Assembly: GCA_037893245.1 (NCBI GenBank)
Contig: JBAIAA010000241.1
Location: 1 to 64,000 of the forward strand
DNA: 64,000 bases
Reading direction: 5' to 3'
Origin: Crossaster papposus
Taxonomy: Eukaryota; Echinodermata; Asteroidea; Velatida; Solasteridae
The translations under genes were made by a program, and so were the position numbers. Position 1 is the stretch's first letter. Every line of letters begins with the position of its first letter. Of the stretch, positions 48,261-58,629 are shown in pieces. The notes under the pieces are model-generated. The model did no database searches. It saw only the letters and a program-made list of their open reading frames with translations, and was not told the DNA's origin.

Positions 48261-49826
48261 TAATCAGCAATATTGCCACAGTTGGTGACTCAAACAGCAA
48301 TTGTAGTCAGCAATATTGTCACAGTTTGTGACGCAAACAGCAATTATATTCAGCAATCTTGTCACAGTTGGTGACGCAAACAGCAATTATATTCAGCAAT
48401 ATCGTCACAGTTGGTGACGCAAACAGTAATTATATTCAGCAACATTGTCACAGTTGGTGACGCAAACAGCAATTATATTCAGCAACATTGTCACAGTTGG
48501 TGACGCAAACAGCAATTATATTCAGCAATATTGTCACAGTTTGTGACGCAAACAGCAATCATATTCAGCAATATTGTCACAGGTTGTGACGCAAACAGCA
48601 ATCATATTCAGCAATCTTGTCACAGTTGGTGACGCAAACAGCAATTATATTCAGCAACATTTTCACAGTTTGTGACGCAAACAGCAATCATATTCAGCAA
48701 TATTGTCACAGGTTGTGACGCAAACAGCAATCATATTCAGCAAAATTGTCACAGGTTGTGACGCAAACAGCAATCATATTCAGCAATATTGTCACAGTTG
48801 ATGACGCAAACAGCAATTATATTCAGCAATCTTGTCACAGTTGGTGACGCAAACAGCAATTATATTCAGCAACATTGTCACAGTTTGTGACGCAAACAGC
48901 AATCATATTCAGCAATATTGTCACAGGTTGTGACGCAAACAGCAATCATATTCAGCAATATTGTCACAGGTTGTGACGCAAACAGCAATCATATTCAGCA
49001 ATATTGTCACAGTTGGTGACGCAAACAGCAATTATATTCAGCAATCTTGTCACAGTTGGTGACGCAAACAGCAATTATATTCAGCAACATTGTCACAGTT
49101 TGTGACGCAAACAGCAATCATATTCAGCAATATTGTCACAGGTTGTGACGCAAACAGCTATCATATTCAGCAATATTGTCACAGTTGGTGACGCAAACAG
49201 TATCAGTAATTATATTCAGCAACATTGTCACAGTTTGTGACGCAAACAGCAATCATATTCAGCAATATTGTCACAGGTTGTGACGCAAACAGCAATCATA
49301 TTCAGCAATATTGTCACAGTTGGTGACGCAAACAGCAATCATATTCAGCAATATTGTCCCAGTTGGTGACAAACAGCAATGATATTCAGCAATATTGTCA
49401 CAGGTTGTGACGCAAACAGCAATTATATTCAGCAATATTGTCACAGTTGGTGACGCAAACAGCAATCATATTCAGCAATATTGTCACAGTTGGTGACGTA
49501 AACAGCAATGATATTCAGCAATATTGTCACAGTTGGTGACGCAAGCAGCAATTAAATTCAGCAATACATGCATGGTCACATGTGGTGACGCAAACAGCAA
49601 TTGTATTTAGCAATATTGTCACAGTTGGTGACGCAAACAGCAATTATATTCAGCACTATTGTCACAGTTTGTGACGCAAACGGCAATTATATTCAGCAAT
49701 ATTGTCACAGTTGGTGACGCAAACGGCAATTATATTCAGCAATATTGTCACAGTTTGTGACGCAAACAGCAATTAAATTTAGCAATGATGAAGTTCGTGA
49801 CACAGATCTGCAATTACCATAATCCA
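48261..49826. repeat. 43-bp minisatellite block 2
   Basis: About 35 units of the same 43-bp repeat, in ttggtgacg and tttgtgacg variants. It ends in the same trailer as block 1 (acacagatctgcaattacca) and has no leader on its left. It lies between the RT and recombinase remnants, where the rest of RT, RNase H and much of the recombinase are missing. Some minus-strand frames through it (CVTNCDNIAEY repeats) are products of the array. Confidence 0.92.
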
Positions 49827-49849
49827 CTTACAAACTAGAAATCATCAAG

Positions 49850-50400
49850 CTAATGCACAATGTGTTTGGAGTTAGCCACCTTACGAGTGCAGTACGCAAT
49901 GAAAGTGCTAAGTAAAACATTCAAAAGTGACACATAAGATGGTGCACCCCATCGGCGCGGCATACGTGTATCATAAATATATTCGGCCATTAGGGGAAAA
50001 CCATAGCAAATCGAAATCATCCGGGTGAACAGGGAGTAATCGAAAAGCCGATTTATTATCCGAGTTGGCCATAACTGCACCATGAGCAAAATTGAATACC
50101 ATCGCTATAGCTTCATCAAAACTTGTGTAATTGACGACAGTGTTTGTCAACGCAAATTAGGAATAGGCGCATTAGCTAACGGGCCGGCTACGCGGCCGAA
50201 CTCGATCTCGCGATCAATTTTTTAATTGCAACATAGCTGGGTGTTGAAGAGCAGACAGAGAATAACGAGCAGTGGAACTAACGCTAGGGCCTAAATAACT
50301 AAGTCGAAAGCCAAAGGCGAAGCCTTCCAGCAATATTTGCGCATCTTTAGTGCTACTGCTAGTGTAAACGCGCAAGAATGGTAACATATTACTTAGGTTT
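49850..50400 (-). pseudogene. Family C reverse transcriptase, N-terminal part
   Basis: Starts at an ATG one base after a TAA (gag-frame stop), giving MLPFLRVY and then GFAFGFRLSYLGPSVSSTAR, matching the intact RT start. After a stop it resumes as IAREIEFGRVAGPLANAPIP. A segment of about 35 residues is deleted, then comes NYTSFDEAIAM and SDNKSAFRLLPVHPDDFDLL with the first catalytic Asp. Following another frameshift it reads CTRKVANSKHIVH and stops just before the YLDD position. RNase H is absent. Confidence 0.8.
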
Positions 50401-50587
50401 ACTGGTATTTGCCCTGGCCCGCTGGACTGACGATTGTCTAGACAGCGGGCTGCTGGGTGGCCGAATACCTGACAGGTGGAGCAACGGTGCTCAAACCGGG
50501 AATTGGGCCGGAGGCATTTCCCGCGATTAAAATCCTTGCACGGTTATTGTTGACCGCCGGCAATATTTGAGCAATTGGCGTGCCTGG

Positions 50588-50655
50588 CTAGGTTGGCGCA
50601 ACAAGACAGTATATCAACGCAAAAACCAAAAAGGCAGATGTCCACTGCTCAACTG
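50588..50655 (-). pseudogene. Family C gag, C-side fragment
   Basis: Encodes VTSVEQWTSAFLVFALIY, matching gag ITSIEQWTSAFLIFASIY (residues about 227-244). It is cut off from the N-terminal gag by minisatellite block 3; about 95 codons between them are missing. The stretch 50401-50587 is probably gag C-terminus but is too decayed to align by eye; no zinc-finger pattern survives. Confidence 0.65.
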
Positions 50656-50870
50656 ATGTTACGCAATTATCACAGTTTGTTCCCGTCCGAAGCTTATGTC
50701 GGGGAACAGCAATATTGTCACAGTCAGTGACGCAAACAGCAATTATATTCAGAAATATTGTCACAGTTTGTGACGCAAACAGCAATTATATTCAGCAATA
50801 TTGTCACAGTTGGTTACGCAAACAGCAATTATATTTAGCAACATTGTCACAGTTGGTGACGCACATAGAC
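50656..50870. repeat. 43-bp minisatellite block 3 with leader
   Basis: Starts with the same leader as block 1 (caattatcacagtttgttcc, gtcggggaacagcaatattg), followed by about four repeat units. The trailer is missing. It sits inside gag. Confidence 0.85.
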
Positions 50871-51225
50871 TGAACACTAGTGGTAATAATTGGTTGAGGG
50901 GTTGATTCCTCAGCATTAATAGCCACACTAGACTTACCCGACTCCAAAGTCGTGGACGAGTCACCTCCGGACCGAGCGATGGTGGATGGTGCAACAATTG
51001 GGCCTCCGCCGCTGCTGACAGGGCCTGCCGTATCCAACGGCCGGGTATGCAATACCGTACCCGCTACCGTCGGTGCATTCCATCCATGGCTCGACTGAAC
51101 TCGCATCGCGTCGACTGGCCACAGCATCCTGCCGAGAGGACGAACGATCGAGGCCGTCCTTGCGGCCGCTCGGCTCCATCCACCGGCCCAGAGGCAACCC
51201 GTCGCTTCGACCTGGCACGGGGCAT
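50871..51225 (-). pseudogene. Family C gag, N-terminal fragment
   Basis: ATG at 51223-51225 gives MPRARSKRRVASGP followed by RPQGRPRSFVLS, resembling family A MPKSKKTAVAS and RKPRGRPRSSRS. A frameshift near 51130 moves the remainder to another frame, ending in SVAINAEESTPQPIITTSVQ before the minisatellite. Confidence 0.65.
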
Positions 51226-51511
51226 ATTTACGCCAATATTTGGCGAACTTATCGGCAAGAAAACATTAAATAAATTTTTTGCAAGACGAAATTTCTACAT
51301 CTAAACAGCTCGGCTACTCGAACTAAAGTGAGACTGGCTGAGTGCTCGAATTGAGGTTATAGTATCAAGCCAAGACTGAACTAGTTCATATCCATAAATC
51401 AATCCGACCACAAGGGGAGTGACCTGAATTGACCAAACTCTAGTTCCGTCAAAGCCTTGCGAACTGTCCCGCGGGGATAAATTATTTGAAGCTTTAATTG
51501 CCTCAAACGTA
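51226..51511 (-). promoter_or_regulatory. Family C 5' leader and terminus
   Basis: Non-coding leader ending in GGGGATAA (51473-51480), the inverse of the element's first eight bases (46454-46461). A 31-bp tail follows with TTTGAAGC-tttaatt-GCCTCAAA, an imperfect palindrome. Same layout as families A and B. Confidence 0.6.
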
Positions 51512-52704
51512 TTATACAAAAATTGAAGTTTCTGTTATTTGGCCTACAAAAGTCAAAATTTCCCATAATATCAGTTATAAATGACCAATCAATACAAAAT
51601 TTGGACTGAGTGAGCAGATTCTCGATTCTTGTTGGTACCACAAATTTGAGACAAAAGGGAAATTGTTTATTAAAATTATTTAAGGAATTTTGTTTGATTT
51701 TCATAATACGAGTCGATTTTTCACCAGAAATATGGTAAAATATCGATAAAATGGTTATGAATGACCAATATTGTTACAAAAATTTGCATATGATATCGTG
51801 AAACCAATATATTTTTGCTCTGCAGATTTAACAAAAATCTGTAATATTTAACATAGACAAACGTCAAAATTTGTTAAAACTTTGAAGTTTCTGTTATTTG
51901 GCCTACAAAAGGCAAAATTTCTCATAATATCAGTTGTAAATGACCAATCAATACAACATTTGGACTGAGTGAGCAGATTCTCGATTCTTGTCGGTACCAC
52001 AAATTTCAGACAAAAGGGAAATTGATTATTAAAATTATTTAAGGAATTTTGTTTGATTTTTATAATACGAGTCGATTTTTCACCAGAAATATGGTAAAAA
52101 TACCGATAAAATGGTTATGAATGACCAATATTGTTACAAAAAATTGCATATGATATCGTGAAACCAATATATTTTTGCTCTGCAGATTTAACAAAAATCT
52201 GTAATATTTAACACAGACAAACGTCAAAATTTGTTAAAAATTTGAAGTTTCTGTTATTTGGCCTACAAAAGGCAAAATTTCTCATAATATCAGTTGTAAA
52301 TGACCAATCAATACAAAATTTGGACTGAGTGAGCAGATTCTCGATTCGTGTCGGTACCACAAATTTCAGACAAAAGGGAAATTGTTTATTAAAATTATTT
52401 AAGGAATTTTGTTTGATTTTCATAATACGAGTCGATTTTTCACCAGAAATATGGTTAAATACCGATAAAATGGTTATGAATGACCAATATTGTTACAAAA
52501 ATGTGCATATGATATCGTGAAACCAATATATTTTTGCTCTGCAGATTTAACAAAAATCTGTAATATTTAACACAGACAAACGTCAAAATTTTATACAAAA
52601 ATTGAAGTTTCTGTTATTTGGCCTACAAAAGGCAAAATTTCCCATAATATCAGTTATAAATGACCAATCAATACAAAATTTGGACTGAGTGAGCAGATTC
52701 TCGA
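51512..52704. repeat. 360-bp satellite, block 8
   Basis: About three monomers. From about 51.8 kb rightward the sequence matches positions 3,683 bases downstream, so this is the start of the triplicated unit. Confidence 0.92.
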
Positions 52705-52747
52705 CATACAACCCCCCAAATCCACCCATTCCTGATAATTCAAAAAA

Positions 52748-53227
52748 TTACCAATGGTGTATACTACCTGTAATGTCGGCTTTCGCTAACCAAGCCGATT
52801 CCCCTACGGTCATAACCAAATCCACAGCCTCGTCAAACGAGGCATAGTGCACTACACAATGTTCCCTGTCAATAAATTCATTGTTTGAGTTACCGGCAGG
52901 GTAAGACAGGTGATGAATGAGTCGAAAGGTATTAGGCATACTCTTGGGGACCAGACCTATGGGGGAACATTGTAGATTAGAAAAGGGGCGATTTTGACAG
53001 GGGCCTGCAATCCTGCCTAAACTGATTTCCTTGGCAAGTTTTTCTTTGACCACAATTGGGCGTTCTGACGCCGTAGCTAAACAATTTGAATCACGGGGCA
53101 TACGGGGACCTTCCTAACCCAACGAAAAATCATATTTAAAGCCATTACTTAATATGCGACAATCATGTACAATTGGGTATTTTGTCAGCCAGTTATCTGA
53201 CACTGTTTGGTTAATGGGCGTGGGGGT
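52748..53227 (-). pseudogene. Family B reverse transcriptase, N-terminal part
   Basis: Aligns with the intact RT start: YPIVHDCRILSNGFKYDFSLG, then an in-frame TAG at about 53115, then GPRMPRDSNC, KLAKEISLGRIAGP, CSPIGLVPKSMPNTFRLIHH, YASFDEAVDLV and LAKADITGSIHHW. The Asp of the first catalytic motif is there, but the frame stops straight after it; YLDD and RNase H are absent. Sequence divergence from family A is large, so B is a separate lineage. Confidence 0.8.
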
Positions 53228-53353
53228 AACAAACGTTGTGTTTGGTTTGCTCAAATCGAGTCATGGACGAGGGTTGACTGGTGCAGTATGGGCAGTGTTG
53301 GAATTACCCGCAGAATTGGTATGCGGTGTACTAAAATTCCCCCTTTTACTGCA

Positions 53354-53600
53354 TTAATTAAAGCAATGGCTGGTCACGCGGTCGGTTTTGGACGCCGGGG
53401 GCCACCCTTGTGTGTTACCTAACCGATTGCCCGATTGGTTAGTGGTTACCGGGACCGCAGCAACCGTCACCCCCTGAGTCATATCAATTTCCCCCATGAA
53501 CGGGTCAATCTCCATCTTTGACCGAAACTGCTCGTCATATGTTCGCCACCCTAAACCGGGAAACTGTGCTGACGCCATACGAATAATTTCACAGTACTTT
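53354..53600 (-). pseudogene. Family B gag, C-terminal part
   Basis: Reads YCEIIRMASAQFPGLGWRTY followed by DEQFRSKMEIDPFMGEID, matching family A gag YADTIRSAAFRRVGFGWRDY then DIQFR. It ends 60 residues later without a zinc finger. The stretch 53601-53765 between the two gag parts holds no frame I can align. Confidence 0.65.
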
Positions 53601-53765
53601 ATTCTTTAATACTGTGCATATCTCTGGGTGTGTTGGTCAAGATAAATTGACATAAATGTGTGAAAGGCAGATTGCCGTATAGAGAAGGATTCGATGCGCC
53701 GTCGCGATGGGCCAGGTGTCCTAAGGACCAGGTTGCCCCCTTTTATCCCGAAGGTTAAATTAGAC

Positions 53766-54400
53766 TGATCTGACCGCGAAAGTACGGCATGCGCTGTGTC
53801 GTTATAAAGTGGGGCCTAATCTATGTACTCCCCTGACCGAATGTTGTCTTGGATTCCGAGACATAAAAACTAACGCTGCACACGACTTTCCTATTTGAAA
53901 TAATGGTACTGGGCGGACATCTGCCCTTAAATGAATTGCACTGATTGGAATGGCAGTATGAGAATCATTAACATTGTACTCACCCCCACCCCTATATTCC
54001 GCTAATACTAGGACCCGCGAACGGATCAGTGTTATTGTTCAAGTTGTTGTCATGGTGCAGCAGTTCATTTTTTTTTTGAAAGGAGGATGCACATCCACGA
54101 CGGAGGTTGACGGCTGGGTCTCTGGGTGTAGAACATCCGGATCTGAGACCGAGCTTGGGTTTCCTTGGCGCCGACCGCTGCCACGATGGGTTGGCGGCCT
54201 AGGCTCCTGGTGCTGGGCAGGCCACAGCTGCCCCGCTTCCGCTGCCTCTCGCAGACTGCTCCTGGTGTAGGGCAGGCACAGCTGCCCCGCGTCCACTCCC
54301 TCTCACAGGCGGCTCCTGTGCGACCGGGTCGGCGGCTAGCTACGGCGTTCTTTCGGTACGGAATGTCCGAAGAGGTGGCCAGCAAATCTTCCACTTCTAG
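53766..54400 (-). pseudogene. Family B gag, N-terminal part, frameshifted
   Basis: Same gene region as 39508-40360 but with fewer RG repeats and several frameshifts. PYRKNAVASRRPGR, PPTHRGSGRRQGNPSSVSD and DVLHPETQPSTSVVDVHPP lie in different frames. The run of T at 54067-54076 marks one lesion. Non-functional. Confidence 0.72.
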
Positions 54401-54682
54401 CTAAACGGTTAGACGTATACGAGGAATTGTCCGATTATCGACAAGTGTTTCGTCCACAAGTGGTTTCGTCCGGTCGGTCCATGGTTGGACGAACGGAGAG
54501 TTGTCCGGTGGACAGGGCTTCGAAGCGTCGGAGGAGTTGGAAGTGCAGATGATAACAAAAAGTTTAAGAAGTTTTGGTCAACAATTTTTTCTGAGTTGCT
54601 GATAGCTGCAACCAAATTGGCGGCCCGAATGCCTCGTGTTCTGGGTTAAATACCCAAATTCTTCGGACTGTCTTTTCTTCTC

Positions 54683-54766
54683 ATTGGTCAAGGTAGGATA
54701 TATTCAGTTCTCCATTGGTCAATCTTACCTATAATTTGCATATCTCCCAGATATAACCTTATATGG
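54683..54766 (-). promoter_or_regulatory. Promoter-like cluster, triplicated copy 1
   Basis: CCAAT boxes (54683-54687, 54714-54718), octamer ATTTGCAT (54734-54741) and CCTTATATGG (54757-54766), same spacing as in B1 and B2. The cluster is repeated at 58366-58449 and 62049-62132. Confidence 0.5.
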
Positions 54767-54946
54767 TAAGGAATTTATTTTGTTTTTCCTTTCTTCTTGA
54801 GCAACCTTCTAAACGACCAAGCTATTATTGCTGGTCGTGCAATTTTTTAGAACGACCTTAGAAACGTTTTGCCTACGACGCCAAAAAGAGTTTAGGCTTT
54901 ATGTGCCCCAAGTATAACGTATTTTATCTTTTATGGATAAAATTAA

Positions 54947-56387
54947 TTATTGTCGGAACCACAAATTTGAGACAAAAGGACAATTGTTTATTAAAATTAT
55001 TTATGGAATTTCGTGTGATTTTCATAATACGAGTCGATTTTTCACCAGAAATATGGTAAAATACCGATAAAAATGGTTATGAATGACCAATATTGTTACA
55101 AAAAATTGCATATGATATCGTGAAACCAATATATTTTTGCTCTGCAGATTGAACAAAAATCTGTAATATTTAACACAGACAAACGTCAAAATTTTAAAAG
55201 AAATTGAAGTTTCTGTTATTTGGCCTACAAAAAGGCAAAATTTCCCATAATATCAGTTGTAAATAACCAATCAATACAAAATTTGGACTGAGTGAGCAGA
55301 TTCTCGATTCTTGTCGGTACCACACATTTGAGACAAAAGGAAAATTGTTTATTACAATTATTTATGGAATTTCGTGTGATTTTCATAATAGGAGTCGATT
55401 TTTCACCAGAAATATGGTAAAATACCGATAAAAATGGTTATGAATGACCAATATTGTTACAAAAAATTGCATATGATATCGTGAAACCAATATATTTTTG
55501 CTCTGCAGATTTAACAAAAATCTGTAATATTTAACATAGACAAACGTCAAAATTTGTTAAAACTTTGAAGTTTCTGTTATTTGGCCTACAAAAGGCAAAA
55601 TTTCTCATAATATCAGTTGTAAATGACCAATCAATACAACATTTGGACTGAGTGAGCAGATTCTCGATTCTTGTCGGTACCACAAATTTCAGACAAAAGG
55701 GAAATTGATTATTAAAATTATTTAAGGAATTTTGTTTGATTTTTATAATACGAGTCGATTTTTCACCAGAAATATGGTAAAAATACCGATAAAATGGTTA
55801 TGAATGACCAATATTGTTACAAAAAATTGCATATGATATCGTGAAACCAATATATTTTTGCTCTGCAGATTTAACAAAAATCTGTAATATTTAACACAGA
55901 CAAACGTCAAAATTTGTTAACAATTTGAAGTTTCTGTTATTTGGCCTACAAAAGGCAAAATTTCTCATAATATCAGTTGTAAATGACCAATCAATACAAA
56001 ATTTGGACTGAGTGAGCAGATTCTCGATTCGTGTCGGTACCACAAATTTCAGACAAAAGGGAAATTGTTTATTAAAATTATTTAAGGAATTTTGTTTGAT
56101 TTTCATAATACGAGTCGATTTTTCACCAGAAATATGGTTAAATACCGATAAAATGGTTATGAATGACCAATATTGTTACAAAAATGTGCATATGATATCG
56201 TGAAACCAATATATTTTTGCTCTGCAGATTTAACAAAAATCTGTAATATTTAACACAGACAAACGTCAAAATGTTATACAAAAATTGAAGTTTCTGTTAT
56301 TTGGCCTACAAAAGGCAAAATTTCCCATAATATCAGTTATAAATGACCAATCAATACAAAATTTGGACTGAGTGAGCAGATTCTCGA
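54947..56387. repeat. 360-bp satellite, block 9
   Basis: Four monomers inside the 3,683-bp unit. The first two are a diverged variant (ttatggaatttcgtg, aaaaatggttatg). Confidence 0.92.
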
Positions 56388-56430
56388 CATACAACCCCCC
56401 AAATCCACCCATTCCTGATAATTCAAAAAA

Positions 56431-56910
56431 TTACCAATGGTGTATACTACCTGTAATGTCGGCTTTCGCTAACCAAGCCGATTCCCCTACGGTCATAACC
56501 AAATCCACAGCCTCGTCAAACGAGGCATAGTGCACTACACAATGTTCCCTGTCAATAAATTCATTGTTTGAGTTACCGGCAGGGTAAGACAGGTGATGAA
56601 TGAGTCGAAAGGTATTAGGCATACTCTTGGGGACCAGACCTATGGGGGAACATTGTAGATTAGAAAAGGGGCGATTTTGACAGGGGCCTGCAATCCTGCC
56701 TAAACTGATTTCCTTGGCAAGTTTTTCTTTGACCACAATTGGGCGTTCTGACGCCGTAGCTAAACAATTTGAATCACGGGGCATACGGGGACCTTCCTAA
56801 CCCAACGAAAAATCATATTTAAAGCCATTACTTAATATGCGACAATCATGTACAATTGGGTATTTTGTCAGCCAGTTATCTGACACTGTTTGGTTAATGG
56901 GCGTGGGGGT
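56431..56910 (-). pseudogene. Family B reverse transcriptase, N-terminal part, copy 2
   Basis: Same sequence and in-frame TAG as 52748-53227. Confidence 0.8.
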
Positions 56911-57036
56911 AACAAACGTTGTGTTTGGTTTGCTCAAATCGAGTCATGGACGAGGGTTGACTGGTGCAGTATGGGCAGTGTTGGAATTACCCGCAGAATT
57001 GGTATGCGGTGTACTAAAATTCCCCCTTTTACTGCA

Positions 57037-57283
57037 TTAATTAAAGCAATGGCTGGTCACGCGGTCGGTTTTGGACGCCGGGGGCCACCCTTGTGTGTTA
57101 CCTAACCGATTGCCCGATTGGTTAGTGGTTACCGGGACCGCAGCAACCGTCACCCCCTGAGTCATATCAATTTTCCCCATGAACGGGTCAATCTCCATCT
57201 TTGACCGAAACTGCTCGTCATATGTTCGCCACCCTAAACCGGGAAACTGTGCTGACGCCATACGAATAATTTCACAGTACTTT
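57037..57283 (-). pseudogene. Family B gag, C-terminal part, copy 2
   Basis: Counterpart of 53354-53600, with GWRTYDEQFR conserved and one Glu-to-Lys change. Confidence 0.65.
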
Positions 57284-57448
57284 ATTCTTTAATACTGTGC
57301 ATATCTCTGGGTGTGTTGGTCAAGATAAATTGACATAAATGTGTGAAAGGCAGATTGCCGTATAGAGAAGGATTCGATGCGCCGTCGCGATGGGCCAGGT
57401 GTCCTAAGGACCAGGTTGCCCCCTTTTATCCCGAAGGTTAAATTAGAC

Positions 57449-58083
57449 TGATCTGACCGCGAAAGTACGGCATGCGCTGTGTCGTTATAAAGTGGGGCCT
57501 AATCTATGTACTCCCCTGACCGAATGTTGTCTTGGATTCCGAGACATAAAAACTAACGCTGCACACGACTTTCCTATTTGAAATAATGGTACTGGGCGGA
57601 CATCTGCCCTTAAATGAATTGCACTGATTGGAATGGCAGTATGAGAATCATTAACATTGTACTCACCCCCACCCCTATATTCCGCTAATACTAGGACCCG
57701 CGAACGGATCAGTGTTATTGTTCAAGTTGTTGTCATGGTGCAGCAGTTCATTTTTTTTTTGAAAGGAGGATGCACATCCACGACGGAGGTTGACGGCTGG
57801 GTCTCTGGGTGTAGAACATCCGGATCTGAGACCGAGCTTGGGTTTCCTTGGCGCCGACCGCTGCCACGATGGGTTGGCGGCCTAGGCTCCTGGTGCTGGG
57901 CAGGCCACAGCTGCCCCGCTTCCGCTGCCTCTCGCAGACTGCTCCTGGTGTAGGGCAGGCACAGCTGCCCCGCGTCCACTCCCTCTCACAGGCGGCTCCT
58001 GTGCGACCGGGTCGGCGGCTAGCTACGGCGTTCTTTCGGTACGGAATGTCCGAAGAGGTGGCCAGCAAATCTTCCACTTCTAG
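57449..58083 (-). pseudogene. Family B gag, N-terminal part, copy 2
   Basis: Counterpart of 53766-54400 with the same frameshifts. Confidence 0.7.
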
Positions 58084-58629
58084 CTAAACGGTTAGACGTA
58101 TACGAGGAATTGTCCGATTATCGACAAGTGTTTCGTCCACAAGTGGTTTCGTCCGGTCGGTCCATGGTTGGACGAACGGAGAGTTGTCCGGTGGACAGGG
58201 CTTCGAAGCGTCGGAGGAGTTGGAAGTGCAGATGATAACAAAAAGTTTAAGAAGTTTTGGTCAACAATTTTTTCTGAGTTGCTGATAGCTGCAACCAAAT
58301 TGGCGGCCCGAATGCCTCGTGTTCTGGGTTAAATACCCAAATTCTTCGGACTGTCTTTTCTTCTCATTGGTCAAGGTAGGATATATTCAGTTCTCCATTG
58401 GTCAATCTTACCTATAATTTGCATATCTCCCAGATATAACCTTATATGGTAAGGAATTTATTTTGTTTTTCCTTTCTTCTTGAGCAACCTTCTAAACGAC
58501 CAAGCTATTATTGCTGGTCGTGCAATTTTTTAGAACGACCTTAGAAACGTTTTGCCTACGACGCCAAAAAGAGTTTAGGCTTTATGTGCCCCAAGTATAA
58601 CGTATTTTATCTTTTATGGATAAAATTAA

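Larger units (their letters stand above)
46454..51511 (-). mobile_element. Family C DIRS-like element, decayed
   Basis: 5,058 bp beginning TTATCCCC and ending cctcaaacgta. Flanks cgtcaaaatgt and ttatacaaaaattg join to the exact satellite sequence, so again there is no target-site duplication. In coding order (right to left) it holds gag, RT, tyrosine recombinase and SGNH-hydrolase remnants, making it the only element here with recombinase sequence. Three minisatellite blocks sit in or beside deleted coding regions. Related to family A by gag, RT, hairpin and end design. Confidence 0.85.
52705..54946 (-). mobile_element. Family B element, triplicated copy 1
   Basis: 2,242 bp ending in the family B terminus (ccaagtataacg, then ATTTTATC-ttttatg-GATAAAAT). 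Contents from the right: 5' leader, gag N-terminus, gag C-terminal part, RT start. The 3' end (TTATACTTGG) is missing: the left edge cuts RT just after its first catalytic motif. Flanks gattctcga and ttattgtcgg differ from a continuous monomer by one base. Confidence 0.82.
56388..58629 (-). mobile_element. Family B element, triplicated copy 2
   Basis: Counterpart of 52705-54946 with the same lesions. RT remnant 56431-56910, gag C-part 57037-57283, gag N-part 57449-58083. One codon in gag differs (Lys for Glu near 57174). Confidence 0.85.

Noticed and set aside
48261..49826. CRISPR array
   Set aside because: Units are contiguous 43-bp tandem repeats with no unique spacers, in eukaryotic repeat DNA without cas genes.
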